Source of the DNA: Microbulbifer salipaludis
GTDB lineage: Bacteria > Pseudomonadota > Gammaproteobacteria > Pseudomonadales > Cellvibrionaceae
NCBI RefSeq assembly: GCF_017303155.1
Contig: NZ_JAEKJR010000002.1
Span: 62,001 to 126,000 of the forward strand
Direction of reading: 5' to 3'
Length of the DNA stretch: 64,000 nucleotides
Shown here: positions 50,041 to 58,654 of the stretch, piece by piece
Position numbering within the stretch: position 1 is the stretch's first letter
Layout: every line of letters begins with the position of its first letter
Program-made: the position numbers and the translations under genes
The notes under the pieces: model-generated
Seen by the model: the letters and a program-made list of their open reading frames with translations, nothing else
What the model was told of the DNA's origin: nothing
Database searches by the model: none

Positions 50041-50691
50041 ATGGCTCTGCAATTTCACTCGGTCCCCGTCACGCCCTTCCAGCAAAACTGCACCCTGTTG
50101 TGGTGTGATGACAGCAAGCGGGCCGCGGTTGTGGACCCCGGTGGCGATGTGGATCGTATTCTGGCCGCCGTCGAAGAGCGCGGTCTCAAGCTGGAAAAAA
50201 TTCTCCTCACCCACGGCCACCTCGACCATGTCGGTGGCACCGCACCACTTTCCCGCGACCTCAAGCTGCCGGTAGAGGGCCCGCATCAGGCCGATCAGTT
50301 CTGGATCGAGCAAATCACCACCCAGGCGCAGATGTTCGGGTTCCCTCCGGTGGAAACCTTTACCCCGGACCGCTGGCTCAACGACGGTGACACCGTCACG
50401 GTGGGCGACGAAGTGCTCGAAGTGGTGCACTGTCCGGGCCATACCCCCGGCCATGTGATTTTCTTCCACCGCGCGGGCAACCTTGCGCTGGTCGGCGATG
50501 TACTCTTCGCCGGTTCCATTGGCCGCACCGACTTCCCCATGAGCAATCATCAGGACCTGATCGACTCCATCACCAAGAAGCTCTGGCCTCTGGGGGACGC
50601 GGTGCAGTTCATTCCCGGCCACGGCCCGATGTCCACGTTTGGGCAGGAACGGCAAAGCAATCCGTTTGTGGCCGACAAGCGTTTTGGGTGA
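50041..50691 (+). CDS. metallo-beta-lactamase-fold hydrolase (glyoxalase II-like, YcbL type)
   Basis: 216 residues. The zinc motif THGHLDHVGG (HxHxDH) is at about 58-67, the second His in VVHCPGHTPGHVIFF, Asp in ALVGDVLFAGSIGRTDF and the last His in FIPGHGPMSTFG. This is the full ligand set of glyoxalase II-like enzymes without the glutathione-binding C-terminal domain, matching YcbL in length. It is cytoplasmic and probably hydrolyses a thioester such as lactoylglutathione. The start ATG is at 50041. Confidence 0.92.
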   Translation: MALQFHSVPVTPFQQNCTLLWCDDSKRAAVVDPGGDVDRILAAVEERGLKLEKILLTHGHLDHVGGTAPLSRDLKLPVEGPHQADQFWIEQITTQAQMFGFPPVETFTPDRWLNDGDTVTVGDEVLEVVHCPGHTPGHVIFFHRAGNLALVGDVLFAGSIGRTDFPMSNHQDLIDSITKKLWPLGDAVQFIPGHGPMSTFGQERQSNPFVADKRFG

Positions 50692-50751
50692 TTCAGCAAA
50701 GGTTCACCGGGAAAGGTATTTAATAGGGCCATTCAATTGGCGGATCCCTTT

Positions 50752-51333
50752 ATGAAACTCTGGAAACTGGTCACCCTGCTCTCCATCCCGGCGTGGCTGA
50801 CTGTGGCCAGCGGCTGCGCAATTATTTCTGAAAACGAGTGCCAGGCCGGCCTCTGGTATGAGCGGGGTATTGAAGATGGCGCCCGCGGCCAAACCCAGGC
50901 CACCGTGTATAAAATTGCCCAGAAGTGCCATGAATACGGTGTGCGTACAGACACCGCCGCCTGGATGCGGGGTTATGAAGAAGGGATAGAGCGCTACTGC
51001 ACACCGGAAAACGGGTTTGCGGTTGGCCGCCGCGGCCGCAACTATGAAGGGGTGTGTACCGGCCCCACCGCCGATCTGTTTCTCGCCAACTATGAGCGCG
51101 GCCTCGCGGTGTACCAGGCGGAACAGCAATACGCCGCGCTGGTTGACCGGTACGAGAGTGCCGAGCGGGAACTCTACCGGGTAGAAGAGGCCCTGGACGA
51201 GTCCGAGAGCAAGGAAGAGCGTCGCGCCTTGCGCAGCCAGCGCCGCAGCCTGCTGCGGGAAATGCGTCACCTGGAAGCCGAGATGATGCATTTTGGCGGC
51301 TTTGGTGCTTTCAATCCCCTGCTGTTTTACTGA
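50752..51333 (+). CDS. DUF2799 lipoprotein
   Basis: 193 residues from ATG 50752; the TTG at 50737 adds five residues. Lipobox TVASG-C follows a hydrophobic signal (LWKLVTLLSIPAWL). The body has DUF2799 repeats: WYERGIEDGARGQ, WMRGYEEGIERYC, FLANYERGLAVYQ, the Y-x2-G-x3-G pattern. A charged C-terminal coiled coil (ESAERELYRVEEALDESESK) ends with an FGGFGAFNPL tail. The role of this family is unknown. Confidence 0.82.
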   Translation: MKLWKLVTLLSIPAWLTVASGCAIISENECQAGLWYERGIEDGARGQTQATVYKIAQKCHEYGVRTDTAAWMRGYEEGIERYCTPENGFAVGRRGRNYEGVCTGPTADLFLANYERGLAVYQAEQQYAALVDRYESAERELYRVEEALDESESKEERRALRSQRRSLLREMRHLEAEMMHFGGFGAFNPLLFY

Positions 51334-51374
51334 TAGTCAGCCTCCACTCCGCTGCATATTTTAGAGGTGATCCC

Positions 51375-51806
51375 ATGGCGATCTGGCACAGCAGCCCGAC
51401 CGTAGAAACCGTCAATCAAGGCATGGGCGAGTGCATGCCCACATACCTGGGAATGAAAATCACCGAAGTCGGTGACGACTACCTGGTGGGAACCATGCCG
51501 GTGACCGATCGCACCCGTCAGCCCTACGGTATTCTGCACGGCGGCGCCAGTGTGGCACTGGCGGAAACCCTCGGTTCCGTGGCCGCGAATCTGGTGGTGG
51601 ATGCCAATAAATTTTACTGCGTGGGTCAGGAGATCAACGCCAATCATTTGCGCCCGGTGGCCGATGGTGAAGTGACCGGCAAAGCGCAGGCGGTACATAT
51701 TGGCCGCACCAGCCAGGTCTGGGAAATTCGTATGCACGATGCCCGAGGCAAACTCAATTGCATTTCCCGTATCACCATGGCGGTGGTGCCGGTACCTTCC
51801 CGATAA
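51375..51806 (+). CDS. hotdog-fold acyl-CoA thioesterase (PaaI/MenI type)
   Basis: 143 residues. The hotdog signature is GTMPVTDRTRQPYGILHGGASVALAETLGS: the HGG with a downstream Glu supplies the catalytic pair of the PaaI/EntH/MenI group. VGQEINANHLRP and GRTSQVWEI continue the sheet. It probably hydrolyses aryl- or acyl-CoA, perhaps as DHNA-CoA thioesterase. The start ATG 51375 follows AGAGGTGATCCC. Confidence 0.92.
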   Translation: MAIWHSSPTVETVNQGMGECMPTYLGMKITEVGDDYLVGTMPVTDRTRQPYGILHGGASVALAETLGSVAANLVVDANKFYCVGQEINANHLRPVADGEVTGKAQAVHIGRTSQVWEIRMHDARGKLNCISRITMAVVPVPSR

Positions 51807-51833
51807 TCACTTTATGCGGCTGACGTTTTTTCC

Positions 51834-52538
51834 GTGAGCGGAGATCTGTTTTCTTTCGAAGAAGTGACCTACCGTCTAGCGCGCTCACCACGCCGCAAAC
51901 GACTGGGGTTGGTGGTGACAGAAAGAGGCGCGGAAGTGCGGATTCCGCAGCGCTGCGCCGAGCGTCACGGCCATCAATTCCTGCGGGAAAATATCCAGTG
52001 GGTGCGCGCGCAATTACGCGGCGTGGCTGAACGTCAGTCCCAGGTTCCCGAGCACCACTTTGCGTTTGGTGCGCACTTTCCATGGCTGGGTAAAACCCTG
52101 GAGCTGGATCGCGCCGCCTGCGCGGCGGACGCGGGTATTCGCGACGGATTTATCCAACTCTACAGCCGTGTGCGCGAGCCGGATGAGAAGCAGGTCCAGG
52201 GGGCGCTGCAGAAGCTTTATCAAAAGGAGGCCCTGCAGCTGCTTGCGGAGAAATCCCGGCAATACGCAGACCGCTTGGGCCTCACGTTTTCGACGGTAAA
52301 AGTCCGCCGCACCCGCAGCAAGTGGGGGCACTGCACCATTCGCGGTGAGTTGCAGTACAACTGGCTGGTGTGTCTCGCACCGGAGCCGGTGGTGGACTAT
52401 CTGGTGATTCACGAGGTCTGTCATCTCCAACACCACAACCACAGTCGCGAATTCTGGTCGCTGGTCGCCAGCCTCTGTCCCGATTACAAGCGATTGCGGC
52501 GTTGGCTCAAGGAGAACGGGCACACTTTACAGCTGTAG
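51834..52538 (+). CDS. YgjP-like M48/SprT-type metallopeptidase
   Basis: 234 residues from GTG 51834. YLVIHEVCHLQHHNHSREFW contains an HEVCH motif (HExxH) with the third ligand a downstream His, typical of the YgjP/DUF45 family. The preceding TFSTVKVRRTRSKWGHCT...LQYNWLVCLAP is the family's strongest conserved block. No signal peptide, so cytoplasmic. The family is held to be zinc peptidase-like with unknown substrate. Confidence 0.9.
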   Translation: MSGDLFSFEEVTYRLARSPRRKRLGLVVTERGAEVRIPQRCAERHGHQFLRENIQWVRAQLRGVAERQSQVPEHHFAFGAHFPWLGKTLELDRAACAADAGIRDGFIQLYSRVREPDEKQVQGALQKLYQKEALQLLAEKSRQYADRLGLTFSTVKVRRTRSKWGHCTIRGELQYNWLVCLAPEPVVDYLVIHEVCHLQHHNHSREFWSLVASLCPDYKRLRRWLKENGHTLQL

Positions 52539-52627
52539 TGGTGGGCTCGCGACATCCCAGCGCAAGTTTCTACTTCTCCCGCCTAATCTGGCGTAAACTC
52601 CCGACATCACTTTTAAGGCAAGCTGGT

Positions 52628-52996
52628 ATGGATTTGGAACCACTCGGAGACGATTTTGAGGAAAACTGCGCCCGTTTTCTGCCGGAAGCGGTAGAGCAGG
52701 GCTGCGTGTGGGCACTGGAAGGGGAAGAGGGTTTTGCCCTGTGTGAATCGGAGCGTCGTGCAGACACCGATGTCATGCCGTTCTGGTCCCAGCGTGAATT
52801 TGCCGAAGCGCATATCGCCGATGACTGGTCGGAATACCAGGTGGTGCCCGTCGACCTCGAAGAGTTTATGGACGACTGGCTGGAAGGCATGCATGAAGAC
52901 GTGCTGCTGGTGGGCATCAACTGGAACGCGGACATGGAAGGGGAGGAAATCGAGCCTCTCGACCTGCTGGAACAACTGGAGCAGGAACTCGACTAG
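52628..52996 (+). CDS. DUF2750 family protein
   Basis: 122 residues from ATG 52628; the longer frame to 52370 overlaps the protease gene and is not used. Conserved block: GCVWALEGEEGFALCESE, MPFWSQREFAEAH and DLEEFMDDWLEGMHEDVLLVGINWN, matching the acidic DUF2750 proteins found in many proteobacteria. The function is unknown. The C-terminus is very acidic (EIEPLDLLEQLEQELD). Confidence 0.85.
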   Translation: MDLEPLGDDFEENCARFLPEAVEQGCVWALEGEEGFALCESERRADTDVMPFWSQREFAEAHIADDWSEYQVVPVDLEEFMDDWLEGMHEDVLLVGINWNADMEGEEIEPLDLLEQLEQELD

Positions 52997-53096
52997 CGCC
53001 GCTCATGTGCGCAAAAAGCAAACAAGAATAAGTTGGCGACAACTGTCGGAAAATGCACAGTGAAGCCGGAAACAAATCTCCTGCAGGAGGTCTGAG

Positions 53097-53507
53097 GTGA
53101 GTCAGTTTTCAGGGGTGCAGAGCGTCATCTACGGCGTCACTAATCTGGAAGAAGGCAAAGCGTGGTACACCACCTTGCTTGAAGTTGAGCCCTACTTCGA
53201 GGCCGAGTGCTACGTCGGCTTTAACGTCGGCGGGTTCGAGTTGGGACTGGATCCGGATGCCCGCAATGTGACCAGCCGCGCCGATGGCGTGGTAGCCTAC
53301 TGGGGGGTTGAGGATATCGCCGCCCAGGTGGAGCGGATCAACAGCCTGGGCGCGCGTCAGCACGGTGAAATTGTCGATGTGGGAGAGGGCATACTGATGG
53401 CCAGTTTCCTCGATCCGTTTGGCAATGTCTTCGGGCTGATTCAGAACCCGCATTTTCAACGGACACCCGGCCAGTCCAACGATGCGGCCGCGGCACCGTC
53501 CGATTAA
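53097..53507 (+). CDS. VOC-family (glyoxalase/dioxygenase fold) protein
   Basis: 136 residues from GTG 53097, with GCAGGAGGTCTGAG upstream. Two paired beta-alpha-beta-beta-beta units are seen: VIYGVTNLEEGKAWYTTLLEVEPYF and VVAYWGVEDIAAQVERINSLGA, ending FLDPFGNVFGLIQNP, whose final Gly-rich strand is common in VOC proteins. Likely metal ligands are weak, so function cannot be given; glyoxalase, resistance and dioxygenase roles all occur in this fold. Confidence 0.88.
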   Translation: MSQFSGVQSVIYGVTNLEEGKAWYTTLLEVEPYFEAECYVGFNVGGFELGLDPDARNVTSRADGVVAYWGVEDIAAQVERINSLGARQHGEIVDVGEGILMASFLDPFGNVFGLIQNPHFQRTPGQSNDAAAAPSD

Positions 53508-53546
53508 GATCGAGCGCAGTATTGGACGCAGTATTGGAGCAGTAAC

Positions 53547-54479
53547 GTGAGCAAGCCCCCCGCCAACCGCTTTCGCCCATCCGATCATACTTTTGCCGCC
53601 GAGAGCCTGGCGCAGATCGGTCGCGGTTATGTGGTGCCTGACCGGGTGGCGCTGATCACCGGCTGCTCCAGTGGTATCGGCCGCGAGCTGGCGCTCGCCC
53701 TGCACAGCCGCGGCACCATTGTGATCGCCACCGCACGTCGCGCAGAGAGCCTGCAGGAACTGGCGGATGTGGGGATCGCCACCGAGGCCCTGGACGTCAA
53801 CTCCCAGGCGGACATCAATCGGGTGGTGCACGCCATCAAGACCGCCTATGGCCGCCTGGATATCCTGGTGAACAACGCCGGCTACGGCCAGATGGGGCCG
53901 CTGCTGGAGCTGGATACCCGCACACTGGAAGCCCAGTTCCGCACCAATGTCTTCGCACCCATGGCGCTGGCGCGGGCCTGTGCGCCCCTGCTCAAATCCC
54001 GTCGCCGCGGTGTCATCTGCAATATCGGCTCCGTATCCGGGGTCCTGCCCACACCGTTTTCTGGCGCCTACTGTGCGTCCAAGTCCGCCCTGCATACCCT
54101 GTCCGATGTGTTGCGCCTGGAACTGAAGCCCTTCGGTATTCGCGTGGTCACGGTACAGCCGGGGGCCATCGCCTCCGAGTTTGGTCGCCACGCCGAAACG
54201 TCGCTGCGCGGTCTGTTGGCGCCGGACTCCTGGTACAAGCGCAGTGAAGACCATGTGCGAGCCCGTGCCGTCGAATCCCAGCAAAACGCCACCCTGGCGC
54301 GGGACCTGGCCAAGCGCCTGGCGGCGGAACTGCTGCGCAAGCGCCCCGCCACGCTGCTCCGAATCGGCAATAAAAGCCGCCTGCTGCCGTGGATGGCCCG
54401 TTGGTTGCCGCGCTGGCTGCGGGACCGTCTGCTGTCCAAGCGATTCGGGTTGAAGCGGCTCCAGCTGTCCAATCAGTAA
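53547..54479 (+). CDS. short-chain dehydrogenase/reductase (SDR)
   Basis: 310 residues from GTG 53547. The classical SDR landmarks are RVALITGCSSGIGRELAL (cofactor motif TGxxxGIG), ILVNNAGYGQMG (NNAG) and IGSVSG...YCASKSALHTL (Ser and YxxxK). The extended, basic C-terminus (WMARWLPRWLRDRLLSKRFG) may contact membranes. It uses NAD(P); the substrate is unknown. It follows the VOC gene at 39 bases and may be co-transcribed with it. A GC-rich, T-poor hairpin lies just past the stop. Confidence 0.9.
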   Translation: MSKPPANRFRPSDHTFAAESLAQIGRGYVVPDRVALITGCSSGIGRELALALHSRGTIVIATARRAESLQELADVGIATEALDVNSQADINRVVHAIKTAYGRLDILVNNAGYGQMGPLLELDTRTLEAQFRTNVFAPMALARACAPLLKSRRRGVICNIGSVSGVLPTPFSGAYCASKSALHTLSDVLRLELKPFGIRVVTVQPGAIASEFGRHAETSLRGLLAPDSWYKRSEDHVRARAVESQQNATLARDLAKRLAAELLRKRPATLLRIGNKSRLLPWMARWLPRWLRDRLLSKRFGLKRLQLSNQ

Positions 54480-54662
54480 CCGCCCCCGCCTGTGTACCCG
54501 CGGGTGGGGGCCGCCCGTTGTGGCCAGGCCCCACCCTATCTTGTCCCGTGTTGCCCCGTCCCGTGCGTGGCCGTGTGAATCCGGCGAGCGATAAATCCGC
54601 TATGTTTGAGGTTGGACCGGTCACTTTTAGCCGGTGAATGCAACCCGGGATCCCACCGCTCC

Positions 54663-56696
54663 ATGACCGTCGATCAGATCCTTATTCTGTTGATTCTCGC
54701 CGTGACCATTGTCCTGTTTATCTGGGGCCCCTGGCGGCACGACATGGTGGCGCTTGCCTCACTACTGGGCTGTGTGTTTGTGGGGCTGATCGAGCCGCGC
54801 GATGCCTTTGCCGGGTTTGGTCATCCCGCGGTGGTGACCGTCGCCTGTGTGCTGATACTGAGTCGCGGACTGCAGAATACCGGCGCCATGGACGCGCTGG
54901 CGCACAAGGTGGTGCCGAAAAAAGGCGGCATCACCCTGGCGATTGCCGCGCTGACCGCCCTTGGCGCGGGGATGTCCGGCTTTATGAACAATGTCGGGGC
55001 CATGGCGCTGCTGATGCCGGTGGCCACCGACCTCGCCGACCGCTATGGGTTACCTCCCGGCAAAGTCCTGATGCCACTCTCGTTTGGCACCATCCTCGGC
55101 GGCATGACTACCCTGATCGGCACCCCTCCCAACCTGATCGTGTCCGGTTTTCGCGCCAGTGCCGGCGCCGGCAGTTATGGCATGTTCGACTTTACCCCGG
55201 TGGGGCTGGTGGTGGCACTGGTGGGGGTGCTGTTTGTGGCGCTCATCGGCTGGCGCCTGGTGCCGGCGCGACCGCAGGCGGGGGCGGGCAGCTTCGACAC
55301 CGGCAGATACCTCACCGAAGCCCTGGTGGGCGAGAAGAGCGCGGCTATTGGCAAGTCACTGGCGGAGCTGGTGAAGATGATTGGCGACGAGGATGCACAG
55401 GTGATCGGGCTGGTGCACAACAATGCGCGCGTTTCCACCGCCATGCCGGGGTTGCGGGTCCGCGCCGGCGACCTGCTGGTGATCGAGTCGGAGCCGGAAT
55501 CCCTCGCCGCGGTGCTGTCGAATCTGGGGTTGACCCTGGCCGCGGACCCGGAAAATGGCGACCGGGAAAAAAAGGCCGCAGCGCAAGCAGAACAAGCACC
55601 CGAGGACGTGGGTGACACCGGGGAAAACGCAAAGCAAAACACACAGCAAGACGCCCAGTCGGCAGAAAAGCAGCGGGCCTTCAGGGCACAGGTGACGCCT
55701 GGCCCGGTGCGCAAAATCTCCGACCTGGGGCCCCTCGGTGCCCCTCCACAACGGGCGCGGGAGGAGGGTAGTTCCGCCCCGCCCGCCGACGGTACTCGGG
55801 ACAGAGAAGAGAAAGAAGACCGGCGTGCGCGGGATCGCGCCGAAGTGGTATTGCGTGAGCTGGTGGTATTGCCCGACTCCTTCCTGATTGGGCGCACCGC
55901 GGAAAACCTGCGCCTGGCGGGTCGCTATGAGATCAACCTGCTGGCCCTTTCCCGCCAGGGCCATCGATCCGTAAAGCGGCTGCGCTCGACCATGCTCAAA
56001 GGGGGCGATGCGCTGTTGATGATGGGCACCGAAGAAAACCTGCGCAGCTTTGCCAATGAGCAGCGCTGCGTGCCGCTGGCACAGCGGGATATCGCTATTC
56101 CCAATCGGGAAAAGGCCTATGTGGCACTGGTGGCGATGGGCGCGGCGGTGGCCGGCGCCGCCTTTGGCCTGCTGCCCGCGGCGATTTCCTTTGCCACCTG
56201 CGTGCTGGCGTTTATGGCGCTGAAGGTAGTGCCTCTGCGCAGCATGTACGAGGCGATTGATGGCTCCGTGGTGGTGTTGCTGGGGGCGCTGATCGCGGTG
56301 GCGGAAGTGATGAGCACCACCGGGGCCGCGGACGTGGTGGCGGAATCCATGTTGGATAACCTGGCACAGGGCAATCCGGTATTCGCCCTGGTGTTGATTT
56401 TACTGGTCACCATGACGCTGTCCGACTTTATGAACAATGCCGCGACCGCCGCGGTGATGTGCGCCATCGCACTCAGTGCCTCGGAGCAGCTGGGGGTCAA
56501 CCCCGACAGCTTCCTGATGGCCGTAGCCATCGGGGCCTCCTGTGCCTTTTTGACCCCGGTGGGGCACCAGAACAACACACTGATCCTGAGCCCCGGTGGC
56601 TTCAAGTTTGGTGACTATTGGCCCATGGGGCTGCCGATGGAAATAATCGTGGTAGCGGTGTCGGTGCCTATGCTGCTGTGGGTGTGGCCGCTGTAG
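54663..56696 (+). CDS. SLC13-family permease with two RCK_C (TrkA-C) domains
   Basis: 677 residues from ATG 54663; the longer frame to 54606 has no membrane-fitting start. About twelve transmembrane helices in two halves. Between them are two RCK_C domains (about 222-290, IGKSLAELVKMIGDEDAQVI...DLLVIESEPESL, and 405-470) separated by an unusual charged linker of about 100 residues. The permease motifs TPPNLI and NNAATAAVMCAIA match SLC13/DASS transporters of sulfate or dicarboxylates. The true substrate is unknown. Confidence 0.85.
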   Translation: MTVDQILILLILAVTIVLFIWGPWRHDMVALASLLGCVFVGLIEPRDAFAGFGHPAVVTVACVLILSRGLQNTGAMDALAHKVVPKKGGITLAIAALTALGAGMSGFMNNVGAMALLMPVATDLADRYGLPPGKVLMPLSFGTILGGMTTLIGTPPNLIVSGFRASAGAGSYGMFDFTPVGLVVALVGVLFVALIGWRLVPARPQAGAGSFDTGRYLTEALVGEKSAAIGKSLAELVKMIGDEDAQVIGLVHNNARVSTAMPGLRVRAGDLLVIESEPESLAAVLSNLGLTLAADPENGDREKKAAAQAEQAPEDVGDTGENAKQNTQQDAQSAEKQRAFRAQVTPGPVRKISDLGPLGAPPQRAREEGSSAPPADGTRDREEKEDRRARDRAEVVLRELVVLPDSFLIGRTAENLRLAGRYEINLLALSRQGHRSVKRLRSTMLKGGDALLMMGTEENLRSFANEQRCVPLAQRDIAIPNREKAYVALVAMGAAVAGAAFGLLPAAISFATCVLAFMALKVVPLRSMYEAIDGSVVVLLGALIAVAEVMSTTGAADVVAESMLDNLAQGNPVFALVLILLVTMTLSDFMNNAATAAVMCAIALSASEQLGVNPDSFLMAVAIGASCAFLTPVGHQNNTLILSPGGFKFGDYWPMGLPMEIIVVAVSVPMLLWVWPL

Positions 56697-56730
56697 GTAC
56701 ACCCTTTAAACCACGTTTTTACGCCACGTT

Positions 56731-57177
56731 TTACGCTACATCGTCATCGGGTGACCGGGTCAGATCTGCCAGGTATTCGCCGCAAAAGCGCAGCGCATCC
56801 TTAACGGTAACAATGCCGGCCAGCTCGCCTTCTTTCATTACCAGCACCGAGCCGATACCGGTATCCGCCATCGCCAGCAGAATTCTGTCCAGCGGATCGT
56901 GGATATCCGCGATATACGGTCGCCGCGCACTCAGGTCACGCACATACAGCTGCTGTTCTTCCAGCCGATGCCCCGGTGACTGGGCGCGGTCGATGTCACC
57001 CTGGGAAATGATGGTCTCCAGGTCGCCGTCGCGGGTGACGGGCAAGTGGTGGACCCCGTGCTCCTCCATCAGTGTCACGGCAGCCTCAATGGGCGCGTCG
57101 ATATCAATATGGTAGGGAAACGGCGTCATCAGTGCGGCCAATGTCGGCATGTGATGAATGTCGCGAGTTTTCGCCAT
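56731..57177 (-). CDS. tandem CBS-domain protein
   Basis: 148 residues with two CBS domains: PYHIDIDAPIEAAVTLMEEHGVHHLPVTRDGDLETII and DIHDPLDRILLAMADTGIGSVLVMKEGELAGIVTV. Such stand-alone pairs bind adenosine nucleotides and regulate partner proteins. Its stop faces the permease stop across about 35 bases, where two CCACGTTTT(T)ACG words repeat. The ATG is at 57177. Confidence 0.9.
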   Translation of the reverse strand: MAKTRDIHHMPTLAALMTPFPYHIDIDAPIEAAVTLMEEHGVHHLPVTRDGDLETIISQGDIDRAQSPGHRLEEQQLYVRDLSARRPYIADIHDPLDRILLAMADTGIGSVLVMKEGELAGIVTVKDALRFCGEYLADLTRSPDDDVA

Positions 57178-57867
57178 TCGCTTTATACCCCCTTAAGAGT
57201 GATTGAATCTGGAATATTAGACTCATATCCAGTGAAAAGAATAGAACAAGGCGTGGTTTCGGCGCGCACTGCTAAAAAGATATCCAATCGGTTGGCGAAA
57301 GAAAAACAACGCAGTATCATGCTCCACGCTCAAGGCCCTGCCCGCGCGCTGCCGTTAATATAGCCAGCGCCGGTGGCCCGATAGCGTTATCCCGATTGGC
57401 GCTTGAAGTATCGGTATCTGCCCCCATTACCGGGGCAACCGGTGGTGATAAAAGAAATTGATCTGCCTGATTGCGGCGGGCGTATATCAATCGGCCCATC
57501 TTTATCGTTTACTCGTTTGGTAACATGCTGATCTATATCGGTATTTATAGCTAATTCTGATATTTGCCAGGTTGATCTGGGTCAATTCCAGATTGTGTGC
57601 GCCAATTCATCGTTTTGGCCGTGGGTAATATCCGTTTATTGACTCGGTGATATCCGCGGATGAGTCCAGATTATTTTTTATGGGCTATCTTATAGGCAAC
57701 GGATATCTGTGCGGCATATCTGCCCGCGGATCTATATGGCGATTTCAGGCCGGCGATAGAGATGTATTTCCAATAAGTATTCCCTGTGTGGGTAGGGATT
57801 TACCCGCGCGGCATTATTAAAAAACACTATCTAAAACAACAACCGTTTATATCGAGGCTCAAACCAC
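57178..57867. other. long AT-richer gap upstream of the MvaT-like gene
   Basis: 690 bases without a convincing reading frame. It is AT-richer than the core and dotted with GATATC/TATCNG words, with a 10-base palindrome ATCCGCGGAT at 57652-57661. It probably holds a long promoter or leader for the nucleoid-protein gene. Confidence 0.5.
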
Positions 57868-58344
57868 ATGTTTCAGGATTACGACCAGATCGAACAACAG
57901 ATCGCGGAACACCAGGCCAAAATCGAAGAACTGCAGGAGCAGATGGCCAAGGCAGAACGCAAGAAGCAGGGTGTGATCGCTTTTGACAAGGCGCTGATCA
58001 ATCTGGCGGCTGAATACGAACTGGAAGAAGAAGAGCTCTACAGTATTCGTGGAGAGCAGATTGTCGATTGGCTGGTCGGACAGCTGAACGACGAAAATGC
58101 GCCGGATTACGTGCGCACCCTCAAGGCACGGGTAGCCCGTGCGTTGAAGCGGGAAGGCGAAGCGCCCCGTCGTACTACCCGCCGCGCCGCCTCCAGCAAG
58201 CCGGCTGAGCCGAAACTGGAAACAGGCCACTATCGCAACCCCTACACCAATGCCACGATCGAGAAGAAAAAGCGCAACCCCAAGCAATTGAACCAGTGGG
58301 TGGCTGAACACGGTCTGGAAAAAGTGCAGAGCTGGAAAATCTGA
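57868..58344 (+). CDS. MvaT/MvaU-type H-NS family nucleoid protein
   Basis: 158 residues. An N-terminal coiled coil (about 8-36, EQQIAEHQAKIEELQEQMAK) for dimer and oligomer formation and a basic linker (RRTTRRAASSK) precede the C-terminal DNA-binding part GHYRNPYTNATIEKKKRNPKQLNQWVAEHG, which has the YxNPxTxxxIExKKxNxKxLxxW pattern of MvaT rather than of E. coli H-NS. It should bind AT-rich DNA and silence foreign genes. A strong terminator follows. The long AT-rich gap upstream would suit autoregulation. Confidence 0.85.
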   Translation: MFQDYDQIEQQIAEHQAKIEELQEQMAKAERKKQGVIAFDKALINLAAEYELEEEELYSIRGEQIVDWLVGQLNDENAPDYVRTLKARVARALKREGEAPRRTTRRAASSKPAEPKLETGHYRNPYTNATIEKKKRNPKQLNQWVAEHGLEKVQSWKI

Positions 58345-58382
58345 TTTCCCTGATCCTGACCGTGGTCAGTTGATCAGACAAC

Positions 58383-58418
58383 AAAGCCCCCGGCAGTCCC
58401 AGCTGTCGGGGGCTTTTT
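58383..58418 (+). terminator. strong terminator of the MvaT-like gene
   Basis: Stem AAAGCCCCCG / CGGGGGCTTT (58383-58392, 58407-58416) with further GCAG/CTGT pairing inside, then T5. The A run before it allows both directions. Confidence 0.9.
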
Positions 58419-58654
58419 GTTTGTAGCGTTCATATTGGCAGCAAAGCCCTCTCACCGCCACGCAACCCATTCCTTTGCACGTCAATCCGTCCATTTTCAC
58501 GAAACTTGCCCGCCTGCAGAGGAGAATTCAGCAATACTTTTTGGAGGTCAAAAAGTCGATGTTGTCGGTGTAGCGGTAGTTTCCGTTCGGCGAGGAGTGC
58601 CCCGTGCCAGGAAGGCTCGTTTTAGCAGATGTCGTATTCCCTTCCCTGCAACTG

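Noticed and set aside
54481..54513. GC-rich hairpin after the SDR gene as a terminator
   Set aside because: No T-run follows and the pairing is imperfect, so it is not listed as a feature.
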